Assembly: GCF_009910705.1 (NCBI RefSeq)
Contig: NZ_JAAAXJ010000002.1
Location: 248,001 to 312,000 of the forward strand
Origin: Microvirga arsenatis
GTDB lineage: Bacteria; Pseudomonadota; Alphaproteobacteria; Rhizobiales; Beijerinckiaceae
Reading direction: 5' to 3'
DNA: 64,000 bases
The notes under the pieces were generated by a model. The model ran no database searches. It was not told the origin of the DNA and worked only from the letters and a program-made list of their open reading frames with translations. The position numbers and the translations under genes are program-made. Shown here piece after piece: positions 48,227 through 57,543 of this stretch. Positions within the stretch are counted from its first letter, which is position 1. Every line of letters begins with the position of its first letter.

Positions 48227-50281
48227 ATGGTATCGTTCTTTTCGCCCTATCGTCACGACTTCGCCCGCATCGCAGCCTGCGTGCCCCGGATCGAGGTGGC
48301 GGATCCCGGCTTCAACGTGGAGCGCACCCTCGAACTCCTGCACCGGGGGCACGAGGAGCGGATCGCCCTGATGGTTTTTCCGGAGCTCGGCCTGTCGGCC
48401 TATGCCATCGACGATCTCCTGCACCAGGATGCCCTGCTCGAAGCCGTGGAGAAGGGCATCGCGCGCCTTGCGGAGGAGAGCGCCGATCTCTTCCCGGCCT
48501 TCGCGGTGGGAGCCCCGCTGCGTCTGGACGGGCGGCTCTACAATGCCGCCGTGGTCATCCATGCGGGCCGCATCCTGGGCGTGGTGCCGAAGGCCTACCT
48601 TCCCAACTACCGCGAGTTCTACGAGCGCCGTCATTTCGCGCCGGGCGCCGGGATCCGCGGGCAGATGATCGAAGTCGCCGGCATCCAGGCGCCCTTCGGC
48701 ACCGATCTCCTGTTCCGGTCCGCCGGCAGCTGCGCCTTCACCTTCCATGTGGAGATCTGCGAGGACATGTGGGTGCCCCAGCCGCCGAGCACCCGGGCAG
48801 CGCTCGCGGGAGCCGAGATCCTGCTCAACCTCTCCGCCAGCAACATCACCATCGGCAAGGCCGAGGACCGGCGCCTGCTGTGCGGCTCCCAGTCCATGCG
48901 CTGCGTCGCGGCCTATGCCTATTCGGCGGCGGGTCCGGGAGAGTCGACCACCGACCTCGCCTGGGACGGACATGGCGGCATCTTCGAGGACGGGCTACGT
49001 CTCGCCGAGACCGACCGCTTTCCCTCCGGCTCCACCATGGCGGTCGCCGACGTGGATCTCGGGCGCCTGCGCCAGGAGCGCATGCGGCGCGTCACCTTCC
49101 GCGATTGCGGCGACGAGCTCCAGGTGAGGCCGGGCGACTTCCGCATCGTTCCCCTCGCCCTCGATGCGCCGGAGGAGGCCCTGCCCCTGCGCCGGCCGGT
49201 GGAGCGCTTCCCTTACGTGCCGTCCGACCCCGCCAAGCTCGCGGAGAACTGCTACGAGGCCTACAACATCCAAGTGCAGGGCCTCGCCAAGCGCCTGCAG
49301 GCGACCCGCACCGGGAAGGTGGTGATCGGCGTCTCGGGCGGCCTCGATTCCACGCAGGCCCTTCTCGTCTGCTGCCGCGCCATGGACAGGCTCGGGCTGC
49401 CCCGCACCAGCATCCTCGCCTATACCCTGCCGGGCTTCGCCACGAGCGAGGGCACCAAGGGCAATGCCTGGGCGCTGATGCGGGCGCTCGGCGTCAGCGC
49501 TGCGGAGATCGACATCCGTCCGGCCGCGCGGCAGATGCTGGGCGATCTGGGGCATCCCTTCGCCGAGGGGCAGCCCGTCTACGACGTGACCTTCGAGAAC
49601 GTGCAGGCGGGCCTGCGCACCGATTACCTGTTCCGGCTCGCCAACCATCACCGCGGCATCGTCGTCGGCACGGGCGATCTTTCCGAGCTCGGGCTCGGCT
49701 GGTGCACCTACGGCGTGGGCGATCAGATGTCCCACTACAATGTCAACGCCTCGGTGTCGAAGACCCTGATCCAGCACCTCATCCGCTTCGTCGCCGCCTC
49801 CGGCGACGTGGACGAGGCGACGGCGAAGATCCTCCACGCGATCCTGGCCACCGAGATCTCGCCCGAGCTCGTGCCGCAGGATGCGTCGGGGCAGATCCAG
49901 TCGACGGAGGCCACCATCGGCCCCTATGCGCTGCAGGACTTCAACCTCTATTATCTCACCCGCTACGGCTTCCGGCCGTCCAAGATCGCCTTCCTCTCCT
50001 GGCACGCCTGGAAGGATGCCGAGGCCGGCACCTGGCCGCCGAACATCCCGGCCGGCGCGCGCCGCTCCTACGAGCTTCCCGAGATCAAGAAATGGCTGCG
50101 GGTTTTCCTAAGCCGCTTCTTCACCAGCCAGTTCAAGCGCACGGCGATGCCGAACGGGCCGAAGATCTCGTCCGGCGGCTCCCTTTCGCCGCGCGGCGAC
50201 TGGCGGGCGCCGTCCGATGCGGGGCCGGCGGTCTGGCTCGCGGAACTGGAGAGCGGCGTGCCGGACGGCGAAGCCGCCTGA
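48227..50281 (+). CDS. nadE: glutamine-dependent NAD+ synthetase
   Basis: A 684-residue two-domain enzyme of the Mycobacterium-type class. The N-terminal nitrilase-like glutaminase domain has the triad E53, K122 and C178 ([23 protein letters not shown]). The C-terminal synthetase domain has the pyrophosphatase loop [14 protein letters not shown]. Ammonia released from glutamine amidates nicotinate adenine dinucleotide to NAD+. ATG 48227 puts the triad at nearly the same positions as the studied mycobacterial enzyme. The gene is divergent from dut and converges on coaBC with four bases between stops. Confidence 0.95.
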   Translation: MVSFFSPYRHDFARIAACVPRIEVADPGFNVERTLELLHRGHEERIALMVFPELGLSAYAIDDLLHQDALLEAVEKGIARLAEESADLFPAFAVGAPLRLDGRLYNAAVVIHAGRILGVVPKAYLPNYREFYERRHFAPGAGIRGQMIEVAGIQAPFGTDLLFRSAGSCAFTFHVEICEDMWVPQPPSTRAALAGAEILLNLSASNITIGKAEDRRLLCGSQSMRCVAAYAYSAAGPGESTTDLAWDGHGGIFEDGLRLAETDRFPSGSTMAVADVDLGRLRQERMRRVTFRDCGDELQVRPGDFRIVPLALDAPEEALPLRRPVERFPYVPSDPAKLAENCYEAYNIQVQGLAKRLQATRTGKVVIGVSGGLDSTQALLVCCRAMDRLGLPRTSILAYTLPGFATSEGTKGNAWALMRALGVSAAEIDIRPAARQMLGDLGHPFAEGQPVYDVTFENVQAGLRTDYLFRLANHHRGIVVGTGDLSELGLGWCTYGVGDQMSHYNVNASVSKTLIQHLIRFVAASGDVDEATAKILHAILATEISPELVPQDASGQIQSTEATIGPYALQDFNLYYLTRYGFRPSKIAFLSWHAWKDAEAGTWPPNIPAGARRSYELPEIKKWLRVFLSRFFTSQFKRTAMPNGPKISSGGSLSPRGDWRAPSDAGPAVWLAELESGVPDGEAA

Positions 50282-50285
50282 GGCG

Positions 50286-51500
50286 CTAAGCCCGGCCGCC
50301 GGCGATCATCTCGCCCAGCCGCTCGACGAGCCTTTTCGCGACATCCGTCTTCGACAGGGTGGGCCAGGTTTCCACATGCGATGCGGTGACGAGGTGCACG
50401 GTATTGCTGTCGCCGCCCATCACACCCGTTGCCGCCGAGACGTCGTTGGCAAGGATGAGGTCGCAGCCCTTCTTCGCGAGCTTCTGCTGTGCGTGAGCGA
50501 TCACGTTCTCGGTTTCCGCCGCGAAGCCCACCATGAGCGGCGGGCGTCCGTCCTTGCGCCGGGAGATCGTGGCGAGGATGTCCGGGTTCTCGGCGAGCGC
50601 CAGGTTCGGCAGGGCACCGTTCACCTTCTTGATCTTCTGCGCGCCCGCATTGGCCACGCGCCAGTCGGCCACGGCGGCGGCGAAGATGCCGATATCGGCG
50701 GGCAGGGCCTGTTCCACGGCCTCCAGCATCTCGCGGGCGCTTTCCACAGGCACGACCGTCACGCCCGCCGGATGGGGCAGGGTGACAGGGCCGGAGATCA
50801 GCGTCACGCGCGCCCCGGCCTCGGCGGCGGCCTTTGCGATGGCGTGGCCCTGCTTGCCTGAGGAACGGTTGGCGATGTAGCGCACCGGATCGATGGGCTC
50901 GTGGGTCGGGCCGGAGGTGACGATGACGTGCCTGCCGGAGAGCGGCCCCGAAGGCGCCAGCAGCCGCTCGACGGCGGCTGCAATTTCGAGGGGCTCCGCC
51001 ATGCGGCCGGGACCGAATTCGGCCTCCGCCATGGCGCCCTCGTTCGGGCCGACGACGTGAATGCCGTCCGCCTGAAGCGCCTTCAGATTGCGCTGCGTCG
51101 CCGGATGCAGCCACATGCGCACGTTCATGGCAGGCGCGATCAGGATCGGCAGGGTGGTGGCGAGCAGGACCGTGGAAGCGAGATCGTCCGCATGCCCCCC
51201 GGCCATCTTCGCCATGAGGTTGGCGGTGGCGGGGGCAACGACGACGAGGTCGGCATCGCGGGCGAGCTTGATGTGCCCGATATCGGCCTCGTCCTCGCGG
51301 TTGAAGAGATCCGTGTGCGAGCGCTGGCCCGTGAGAGCAGAGGCGGCGAGCGGCGTGATGAACTGCTGCGCGCCGTTCGTCAGGATGCAGCGCACGGAGG
51401 CGCCGCGCTCGCGCAGGCGGCGGATGAGGTCGAGGGATTTATAGGCCGCGATACCGCCGCCGATGACGAGGAGGATACGTTTGCCGGAAAGCGCCGTCAT
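50286..51500 (-). CDS. coaBC: bifunctional phosphopantothenoylcysteine decarboxylase / synthase
   Basis: A 404-residue fusion in coenzyme A synthesis. The N-terminal flavin decarboxylase CoaC (about 1-185) has GGGIAAYKSLDLIRRL and PAMNVRMW. The C-terminal synthetase CoaB has SGPTHEPIDPVRYIANRSSGKQG and ILANDVS. The start ATG 51500 overlaps the ubiB stop by four bases (ATGA on the minus strand), so it is coupled to ubiB. Confidence 0.96.
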   Translation of the reverse strand: MTALSGKRILLVIGGGIAAYKSLDLIRRLRERGASVRCILTNGAQQFITPLAASALTGQRSHTDLFNREDEADIGHIKLARDADLVVVAPATANLMAKMAGGHADDLASTVLLATTLPILIAPAMNVRMWLHPATQRNLKALQADGIHVVGPNEGAMAEAEFGPGRMAEPLEIAAAVERLLAPSGPLSGRHVIVTSGPTHEPIDPVRYIANRSSGKQGHAIAKAAAEAGARVTLISGPVTLPHPAGVTVVPVESAREMLEAVEQALPADIGIFAAAVADWRVANAGAQKIKKVNGALPNLALAENPDILATISRRKDGRPPLMVGFAAETENVIAHAQQKLAKKGCDLILANDVSAATGVMGGDSNTVHLVTASHVETWPTLSKTDVAKRLVERLGEMIAGGRA

Positions 51501-53071
51501 GCGAAGCCCCTGAACAGCATGATCATCAGCGAAGCGGCGATGATCCACAAGGCCGCCACGCCCCAACGGTTGCCCCGCGCCTCGGCCCGGCCGATGGCGG
51601 CGACGCTGTCCTGGTTGAGCGCCACGCCGCGGGCTGTCACGTCCTCGAGCTGGTTGAGCACCCGCTCGGCGCGCAGGGCCAGCTCCGGCAGGTCGCCGAT
51701 GACTCCGGCCAGCGTCCACAGGCCGCGGCCCGCCTGCTCGGCGCGGCCGAGGGGGCCGAGGTTCCGCTCGATCCAGTCCCGCACCACCGGCTCCGACGTG
51801 GTCCACATGTCGAGCTTCGGATCGAGGTTGCGGGCGACGCCCTCCACCACGACCATGGTCTTTTGCAGCATGACGAGTTCGATGCGCGTCTGCATGTCGA
51901 AGAGCGCGGTGATCTCGAAGAGAAGCGTCAAGAGCTTCGCCATGGAGATCTCGTCGGCCCGCCGGTCGTGGATCGGCTCGCCGATCGCGCGGATGGCCTG
52001 CGCGAAATCCTCCACCGAATGGTGCGGCGGCACGTAGCCGGCCTCGAAATGCACCTGCGCCACGCGAAGATAATCGCGGCGGATGAAGCCTAGGAGAATT
52101 TCGGCGAGGAAGCGCCGCTCCTTCATGCCGAGCCGGCCCATGATGCCGAAGTCGACGGCGACGAGACGGCCTTCCGGGTCCACGAACAGGTTGCCGGGAT
52201 GCATGTCGGCGTGGAAGTAGCCGTCGCGGATCGCATGGCGCAGGAACGACTGGATCACGGTGCGCCCGAGCGCCACCCGGTCGAAGCCGGCAGCCTCGAT
52301 GGAGGCGAGATCGTTGAGACGGATGCCGTCGATCCAGGTGGTGGTGAGCACGTCGCGGGCGGTGAGGTCCCATTCGGGCTTCGGCACGCGGAAATCGGGA
52401 TCGTTCTTGGTGTTCTCCGCCAGCTCCGAGACGGCGGCGGCTTCGAGCCGCAGGTCCATCTCGACGGCCACGGAGCGGGCCAGCGCCTCCACCACCTCGA
52501 GCGGCTTGAGGCGCTTGGCATCGGGCACCACGCGCTCGAACAGGCGGGCTGCGGCGCGCATGGCCTGAAGGTCGCGGGCGAAGCCCTCGCGCACGCCGGG
52601 CCGCACCACCTTCACGGCGACGATCTCCTCGCCCTCCGGGGTGCGGATGCGGGCCTTGTGCACCTGTGCGATGGAGGCGGCGGCGATCGGTTCGCTGAAT
52701 TCCAGGAAGAGTTCGTCGATAGGGCGTCCCAGAGCGATCTCGACCATGCGCACGGCCTCCGCCCGGGGAAAGGGCGGCATGCGGTCCTGCAGGCGCTCCA
52801 GGTCGCGGGCGGCGGCCACGCCGACGATGTCGGGGCGCGTTGCCAGGAACTGGCCGAACTTCACGTATGAAGGACCTAGCCGCGTCAGCGCCTTGGAGAG
52901 CCGCGCCGCGCCGTCGCCGGCTTGCGGCCGCTCGATGAGGCGCGCGAGCTTCAAGGCAAGCCGCGCGGCGGGCGGCAGGGCGCTGGGATCGACGAGCGCC
53001 AGCGCGCCTTCGCGCGCCAGGACGAAGCCGGCGCGCAGGTTGCGGGCAAGGTGAAAGATGCTGCCGATCAC
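51497..53071 (-). CDS. ubiB: ubiquinone biosynthesis ATPase/kinase-like protein UbiB
   Basis: A 524-residue ABC1/ADCK-family atypical kinase needed for ubiquinone synthesis in aerobes. The KxGQ motif KFGQFLATRPD and the alanine-rich loop AAASIAQVHKA are present. The catalytic HADMHPGNL and metal-binding VDFGIMG motifs follow. A single membrane anchor lies at the extreme C-terminus (WGVAALWIIAASLMIMLF). It is encoded between ubiE (four bases upstream) and coaBC (overlapping), the standard operon in this group. Confidence 0.95.
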   Translation of the reverse strand: MIGSIFHLARNLRAGFVLAREGALALVDPSALPPAARLALKLARLIERPQAGDGAARLSKALTRLGPSYVKFGQFLATRPDIVGVAAARDLERLQDRMPPFPRAEAVRMVEIALGRPIDELFLEFSEPIAAASIAQVHKARIRTPEGEEIVAVKVVRPGVREGFARDLQAMRAAARLFERVVPDAKRLKPLEVVEALARSVAVEMDLRLEAAAVSELAENTKNDPDFRVPKPEWDLTARDVLTTTWIDGIRLNDLASIEAAGFDRVALGRTVIQSFLRHAIRDGYFHADMHPGNLFVDPEGRLVAVDFGIMGRLGMKERRFLAEILLGFIRRDYLRVAQVHFEAGYVPPHHSVEDFAQAIRAIGEPIHDRRADEISMAKLLTLLFEITALFDMQTRIELVMLQKTMVVVEGVARNLDPKLDMWTTSEPVVRDWIERNLGPLGRAEQAGRGLWTLAGVIGDLPELALRAERVLNQLEDVTARGVALNQDSVAAIGRAEARGNRWGVAALWIIAASLMIMLFRGFA

Positions 53072-53075
53072 GGGC

Positions 53076-53825
53076 TCAGATCTTCCAGCCGGAGTGAATG
53101 GCGACGACGCCCGCCGTCAGCGTGCGGTGCGTGACGCGCCGGAAGCCCGCCTCCTCGATCATCCGCGCGAAGGCGGCCGGAGGCGGGAAGCGCCGGATCG
53201 ACTCGACGAGGTACTGGTAGGATTCCGCATCCCCCGTCACCATCTGCCCGAGCCGCGGGATGACGTTGAAGGAATAGGCATCGTAGATCCTGTCGATGAC
53301 CGGCACGTCGACCTTGGAAAATTCCAGGCACAGGAAGCGCCCGCCCGGTTTCAGCACCCGGTGGGCTTCGCTCAAGGCGCGGTCGATGCGCGGCACGTTC
53401 CGGATGCCGAAGGCGATGGTGTAGGCATCGAAGGTCCTGGGCTCGAAGGGCAGCTCCTCCGCATTGGCTTCCACGAAGTCGATGCGACCCCCGTAGCGGC
53501 GCCCGGCGCGCTCGGCGCCCACCTTCAGCATCTCGCCGTTGATGTCGAGCACGGTCACGTGGGTCTGCGGCCCGCTCTCCTCCAGGATGCGGAACGCCAC
53601 GTCCCCGGTGCCGCCGGCGACGTCCAGATGGCGGAAAACCCGGTCGCGGGGCGGGCGCAGGGTGGCGACGAGATCGCCTTTCCAGAGCCGGTGGAGGCCT
53701 GCGGACATGAGGTCGTTCATCAGGTCGTAGCGGCCGGCTACGGAGCGGAAGACCTCGTTGACCTTGCCCTGCTTCTCGCCCAGGGGCACGGACTGGAACC
53801 CGAAATGGGTGTTCTCGTCGGTCAT
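53076..53825 (-). CDS. ubiE: demethylmenaquinone/ubiquinone C-methyltransferase
   Basis: A 249-residue class I SAM methyltransferase. The N-terminal [20 protein letters not shown] is typical of UbiE. The SAM loop is [12 protein letters not shown], and [12 protein letters not shown] and [11 protein letters not shown] follow. It methylates the quinone ring in ubiquinone synthesis. Two starts are close together: ATG 53825 (preferred by similarity, with GGAG upstream) and ATG 53834 with AAAGG upstream. It opens the ubiE-ubiB-coaBC operon and is divergent from mutM. Confidence 0.95.
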   Translation of the reverse strand: MTDENTHFGFQSVPLGEKQGKVNEVFRSVAGRYDLMNDLMSAGLHRLWKGDLVATLRPPRDRVFRHLDVAGGTGDVAFRILEESGPQTHVTVLDINGEMLKVGAERAGRRYGGRIDFVEANAEELPFEPRTFDAYTIAFGIRNVPRIDRALSEAHRVLKPGGRFLCLEFSKVDVPVIDRIYDAYSFNVIPRLGQMVTGDAESYQYLVESIRRFPPPAAFARMIEEAGFRRVTHRTLTAGVVAIHSGWKI

Positions 53826-53850
53826 GGTCTCCATCCAACCTTTCGTACCT

Positions 53851-53966
53851 AGAGCATCGGACCCAAAAGTGGATTTGCACTTTTGGGATCGATCCGATGC
53901 TCCACCCTCCGAAATGCGCATCGTTGGGTGCGGAAAACCGGGGACCGCTTTTCCGCACGATGCGCC
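53851..53966. repeat. intergenic repeat family A (long form), copy 4
   Basis: Left hairpin GAGCATCGG..CCGATGCTC with inner CCAAAAGTGG..CACTTTTGG, then right hairpin GCGCATCG..CGATGCGC with GGAAAACCGG. It matches 31321-31453 and fills the divergent ubiE/mutM gap. Confidence 0.78.
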
Positions 53967-54038
53967 AGTGTCGCGATCCATAGCGGAAGCGGACCTCAAA
54001 GGCTATGTAAGAGCCCTCAAGAAGCCGAGAGATGGTTG

Positions 54039-54941
54039 ATGCCCGAACTGCCCGAAGTCGAGACCGTGCGCCGGGGCCTGGAGCCCGCCATGGTCGGAGC
54101 CCGCTTCACCAAGGTCGTCCAGCGCCGGCCCGACCTGCGCTTTCCCTTTCCGGAGCGGTTTTCGGAACGCCTGGAGGGGCAGGAGGTGCGGTCCCTCAGC
54201 CGGCGGGCCAAGTATCTGCTCGCCGATCTCTCCTCCGGCGAGGTGCTCGTCATGCACTTGGGCATGTCCGGCCGCTTTCTCGTCACCATGGACGGCGCCA
54301 CCCGGATGCCGGGCGAGTTCCATCACGAGCATGGCGGCGCAGGGGCCCACGACCATGTGGTGTTCGGGCTCTCCAACGGGGCGACCGTCACCTATAACGA
54401 CGCCCGCCGCTTCGGCTTCATGGACCTGGTGCCCCGGGCCGGGATCGAGAGCTCGAAGCATTTTGCCGGCATGGGGATCGAGCCCCTCGGCAACGAGCTC
54501 TCGGGCGAGGCCATCGCCCGATTGTTCATGGCTAAGCGCACGCCCCTGAAGGCCGCCCTCCTCGATCAGCGCCTGATCGCGGGCCTCGGCAACATCTATG
54601 TCTGCGAAGCCCTGTTCCGCACCGGCCTTCATCCGGAGGCTCCGGCCGGCTCGCTCGTGACCAAGACGGGGGAGCCGACGGAGAAGGCGCATCGGCTGGC
54701 GGACATCATCCGGGAGGTGCTTGCCGAGGCGGTGGAGGCCGGCGGCTCCACCTTGCGCGACCACGCCCAGGTGGACGGCTCGCTCGGCTACTTCCAGCAT
54801 TCCTTCCGGGTCTACGACCGGGAGGGGGAGCCCTGCGTGACGCCCGGCTGCGCCGGCACGGTGGCGCGGCTCGTGCAGTCGGGACGCTCCACCTTTTATT
54901 GCCCGGAATGCCAGCCGCACTCCCCGTCGAAGGCACGGTAG
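54039..54941 (+). CDS. mutM: formamidopyrimidine-DNA glycosylase
   Basis: A 300-residue DNA repair enzyme removing 8-oxoguanine and formamidopyrimidines. The N-terminus [14 protein letters not shown] exposes the catalytic proline (P2) after Met removal. The H2TH domain segment [20 protein letters not shown] and the C-terminal zinc finger (two C-x2-C pairs, CVTPGC and FYCPEC) are intact. The start is ATG 54039. A frame upstream runs through the repeat and is ignored. It leads toward the conserved ech-rpsT-dnaA set. Confidence 0.96.
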   Translation: MPELPEVETVRRGLEPAMVGARFTKVVQRRPDLRFPFPERFSERLEGQEVRSLSRRAKYLLADLSSGEVLVMHLGMSGRFLVTMDGATRMPGEFHHEHGGAGAHDHVVFGLSNGATVTYNDARRFGFMDLVPRAGIESSKHFAGMGIEPLGNELSGEAIARLFMAKRTPLKAALLDQRLIAGLGNIYVCEALFRTGLHPEAPAGSLVTKTGEPTEKAHRLADIIREVLAEAVEAGGSTLRDHAQVDGSLGYFQHSFRVYDREGEPCVTPGCAGTVARLVQSGRSTFYCPECQPHSPSKAR

Positions 54942-55013
54942 GCTTCGATTTTCTCTTGCCGCGGCCTGCGCCCTCGCCTACCGGTGTCCTGTCATCGATG
55001 AGGAGATGCCGGC

Positions 55014-55787
55014 ATGGCTTTTGAGACGATTCTCGTTGAGACCCGCGGCAAGGTGGGGCTGATCACCCTCAACCGGCCCCAGGCGCTGAACGCCCTCAAT
55101 TCCACCCTTCTCGGCGAGGTGAACCAGGCGCTCGACGCCTTCGAGGCGGACGCAAACATCGGCTGCATCGTCATCACCGGTTCGGAGAAGGCTTTTGCCG
55201 CCGGCGCCGACATCAAGGAGATGGCGGAACTCGCCTATCCTCATACCTACATGGCCGACTTCTTCTCCGGCTGGGAGAAGGTGTCGGGGCGGCGCAAGCC
55301 GATGATCGCGGCGGTGGCGGGCTTTGCGCTCGGGGGCGGCTGCGAATTCGCCATGATGTGCGACTTCATCATCGCGGCCGACAACGCCAAGTTCGGCCAG
55401 CCCGAGATCAAGCTCGGCGTGATGCCGGGCATGGGCGGCACCCAGCGCCTCACCCGCCTCATCGGCAAGGCCAAGGCCATGGAGATGTGCCTGACGGGCC
55501 GCATGATGGGCGCGGAGGAGGCCGAGCGCTCCGGGCTCGTCGCCCGCGTGGTGCCGCTGGCGGATCTTCTCCCCGAGGCGCTGAAGACGGCCGAGACCAT
55601 CGCCTCCATGTCGCTGCCCATCGCCATGATGACGAAGGAGACGATCAACCGGGCCGACGAGGTGTCGCTCTCCGAGGGCATCCGCTTCGAGCGGCGCCTG
55701 TTCCACGCCATGTTCGCCACCGCCGACCAGAAGGAAGGCATGGCCGCCTTCATCGGGAAGCGGCCCCCTGACTTCAAGAACACCTGA
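55014..55787 (+). CDS. enoyl-CoA hydratase
   Basis: A 257-residue crotonase that hydrates trans-2-enoyl-CoA in beta-oxidation. The oxyanion-hole segments [11 protein letters not shown] and [14 protein letters not shown] are present. Both catalytic glutamates are there, in GGGCEF and [12 protein letters not shown]. The length is normal. Its place between mutM and rpsT is conserved in relatives, where it is often called echA or fadB1. The TSUP gene begins three bases after it, so the two are probably co-transcribed. Confidence 0.93.
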   Translation: MAFETILVETRGKVGLITLNRPQALNALNSTLLGEVNQALDAFEADANIGCIVITGSEKAFAAGADIKEMAELAYPHTYMADFFSGWEKVSGRRKPMIAAVAGFALGGGCEFAMMCDFIIAADNAKFGQPEIKLGVMPGMGGTQRLTRLIGKAKAMEMCLTGRMMGAEEAERSGLVARVVPLADLLPEALKTAETIASMSLPIAMMTKETINRADEVSLSEGIRFERRLFHAMFATADQKEGMAAFIGKRPPDFKNT

Positions 55788-55790
55788 ACC

Positions 55791-56582
55791 TTGGACGCCA
55801 TCGGCTTCGACATGATCGCGGCGCTCGCCGCGGTCTCCTTTTTGGCGGGCTTCGTCGACGCGATCGCCGGGGGCGGCGGGCTCCTGACCGTGCCCGCCCT
55901 GCTGCTTGCCGGCCTCGATCCGGCCCAGGCCATCGCCACCAACAAGGTGCAGGGCTCCGTGGCCGCGGCCTCCGCCACCTACACCTTCGGCCGGAGGGGC
56001 CTGATCGACTGGAGAAGGGCGTGGGGTTTCACCCTCGTGGCCTTTGCGAGCAGCGTGGCCGGGGCGCTCTGCGTGCAGTTCCTGCCGCGCGCGGTGCTCG
56101 AGGTGCTGATCCCGCTTCTCCTCATCGTCATCGCCCTCTACTTCGCTTTTTCGCGCAAGGTGAAGGACGAGGACGCCCAGGCCCGCATGACGGCTCTCGC
56201 CTTCGGGCTCACCGCCCCGGTGGCGGTGGGCTTCTACGACGGCATCTTCGGGCCGGGCGCCGGCTCCTTCTACATGCTCGCCTTCGTGACCCTTCTCGGC
56301 TACGGGGTGGTCCGGGCCACCGCCCACACCAAGCTCGTCAATTTCGCGAGCAATTTCGGCAGCCTCCTTCTTTATGCGGCGACAGGCGCGGTGGTCTGGC
56401 CGCTGGGCCTCGCCATGTCGGCGGCCTCCCTGCTCGGGGCCCAGATCGGATCGCGGCTGGCCCTTCGGCTCGGCTCCCGGCTCATCCGCCCCCTGCTGGT
56501 CCTGGTATCGAGCCTGATGGCCCTGAGGCTCCTGCTCGACCCTGCCAATCCGTGGCGGCAGGCCCTTCGGGGGCTTTTTTGA
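55791..56582 (+). CDS. TSUP-family (TauE/SafE, YfcA-like) membrane transporter
   Basis: A 263-residue inner-membrane protein with about eight hydrophobic segments and the repeated TSUP features FVDAIAGGGGLLTVPALLLAG in the first half and GFYDGIFGPGAGSF in the second. The family exports or imports sulfite, sulfonates or other organic anions; the substrate is unknown. The start is TTG 55791, three bases after the hydratase stop; ATG 55812 is possible. The last codons form a terminator hairpin with the stop codon just after the T-run. Confidence 0.85.
   Translation: MDAIGFDMIAALAAVSFLAGFVDAIAGGGGLLTVPALLLAGLDPAQAIATNKVQGSVAAASATYTFGRRGLIDWRRAWGFTLVAFASSVAGALCVQFLPRAVLEVLIPLLLIVIALYFAFSRKVKDEDAQARMTALAFGLTAPVAVGFYDGIFGPGAGSFYMLAFVTLLGYGVVRATAHTKLVNFASNFGSLLLYAATGAVVWPLGLAMSAASLLGAQIGSRLALRLGSRLIRPLLVLVSSLMALRLLLDPANPWRQALRGLF
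56562..56580 (+). terminator. terminator overlapping the 3' end of the TSUP gene
   Basis: GCCC, a TTCGG loop, GGGC, then six T's. The stem and T-run lie inside the last coding codons; the TGA stop follows the T-run. The stem is short, so efficiency is uncertain. Confidence 0.55.
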
Positions 56583-56602
56583 CGCGCAAAGGCCCATGGA
56601 CG

Positions 56603-56631
56603 TTGACGTTCACAGGGTTCGCGTCTATAAG
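56603..56631 (+). promoter_or_regulatory. sigma-70 promoter of rpsT
   Basis: TTGACG, a 17-base spacer, then TATAAG. This gives a leader of about 118 bases before the rpsT start. Confidence 0.7.
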
Positions 56632-56642
56632 CCGCCTCACAT

Positions 56643-56665
56643 GAGCCCGCGCGTCCCGCGGGCTC
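56643..56665 (+). promoter_or_regulatory. leader hairpin at the 5' end of the rpsT transcript
   Basis: Stem GAGCCCGCG / CGCGGGCTC with a CGTCC loop, starting within about ten bases of the likely transcription start. It has no T-run, so it is more likely an RNA-stability or S20 feedback element than a terminator. Confidence 0.45.
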
Positions 56666-56755
56666 TTCGGTTTCCATGCAATCAACCGATCGCTGCCGGA
56701 GCTCTCCAGGGCTTGAGCTTGGCCATCGGGATTTTGAAAAGAACGAGGATGGGCC

Positions 56756-57022
56756 ATGGCCAACACCGTGTCCGCCAAGAAGATGACCCGCAAGATCGCG
56801 AAGCGCACCGCGATCAACAAGTCGCGTCGCAGCCGGATGCGGACCTTCATCCGCAAGGTTGAGGAGGCGATCGCCTCCGGCAACCAGGCCGAGGCTGTGG
56901 CGGCTCTGCGCGCCGCCGAACCGGAGATGATGCGCGCGGCCCAGAAGGGCATCGTGCACAAGAACACCGCGTCGCGGAAGGTCTCGCGCCTCGCGCACCG
57001 CATCAAGACGCTGAGCGCTTAA
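56756..57022 (+). CDS. rpsT: 30S ribosomal protein S20
   Basis: An 88-residue basic, helical protein ([26 protein letters not shown] start) that binds 16S rRNA early in 30S assembly. The Ala/Lys/Arg-rich composition and ending [14 protein letters not shown] fit S20. ATG 56756 has AGGATGGG upstream. It has its own promoter and terminator. The position just before dnaA is a strong syntenic marker in alphaproteobacteria. Confidence 0.97.
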   Translation: MANTVSAKKMTRKIAKRTAINKSRRSRMRTFIRKVEEAIASGNQAEAVAALRAAEPEMMRAAQKGIVHKNTASRKVSRLAHRIKTLSA

Positions 57023-57059
57023 AAAGCAGCTTCGAAGCTGTCTTCTCATCACCGATCAG

Positions 57060-57084
57060 ACCCGGCCGAAAGGCCGGGTTTTTT
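57060..57084 (+). terminator. rho-independent terminator of rpsT
   Basis: Stem ACCCGGCC / GGCCGGGT with a GAAA tetraloop followed by a T-run, 38 bases after the rpsT stop. Confidence 0.92.
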
Positions 57085-57115
57085 CATGTCCGGCTTCAGG
57101 TTCTGCGTCTAAATT

Positions 57116-57124
57116 TTATCCACA
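57116..57124 (+). promoter_or_regulatory. DnaA box (perfect)
   Basis: TTATCCACA, an exact match to the consensus bound by DnaA domain IV. Confidence 0.8.
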
Positions 57125-57174
57125 TGAGAGCTTGACTTTATCCCCGTTCGACAGGGTGAAGGCTGCGCGGCTCA

Positions 57175-57433
57175 GATTCAAACTGCACACAAAAGATTCT
57201 TCATCCTCAACACTTTAGCAGGCAAAGCATTGCGAAGCATCAGAATCACCCTGCGATTCGACACGAATCGCGCGTGATTCAAGGTTGCGCGAAAACTCTT
57301 TTTTCGGATCCCGGGCCGACCCGCGCGACACAGTGAATCACCTGAAGAGTCAGGACTTTAAAGCCGAGTTTGAAAACCTGTGGACGAGGCCGTGGACACA
57401 ATCACGGGTTTGCCGGCGCCCGTGACTCGACTC
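57175..57433. promoter_or_regulatory. cluster of ten GANTC (CcrM-type) sites
   Basis: GANTC starts at 57175, 57195, 57243, 57255, 57265, 57276, 57335, 57347, 57424 and 57429. Four in a row (57243-57276) are 10-12 bp apart, that is, on one face of the helix. About one site would be expected by chance in this length. GANTC is methylated by CcrM in alphaproteobacteria and its methylation state times dnaA and ctrA expression in Caulobacter. Confidence 0.75.
57253..57271. promoter_or_regulatory. 8-bp inverted repeat within the GANTC cluster
   Basis: GCGATTCG, spacer ACA, CGAATCGC. Each arm contains a GANTC site. The form suits a dimeric regulator whose binding could be affected by adenine methylation. 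Confidence 0.5.
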
Positions 57434-57534
57434 GGCCGTATTGCACCCCCTCCTGCACCCTGTGTAAGGTCAACCTGCTTCAACGGCTCGCCGTTAAGTC
57501 ATTCACTCAACGATCGAACTAAACACACCATGCG

Positions 57535-57543
57535 TGGGGATAA
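57535..57543 (-). promoter_or_regulatory. DnaA box, one mismatch
   Basis: TGGGGATAA, reading TTATCCCCA on the minus strand; one base differs from the consensus. Confidence 0.55.

Noticed and set aside
57358-57372. Second CtrA box before dnaA
   Set aside because: TTAA-N7-TTTG has only one full half-site; too weak to call.
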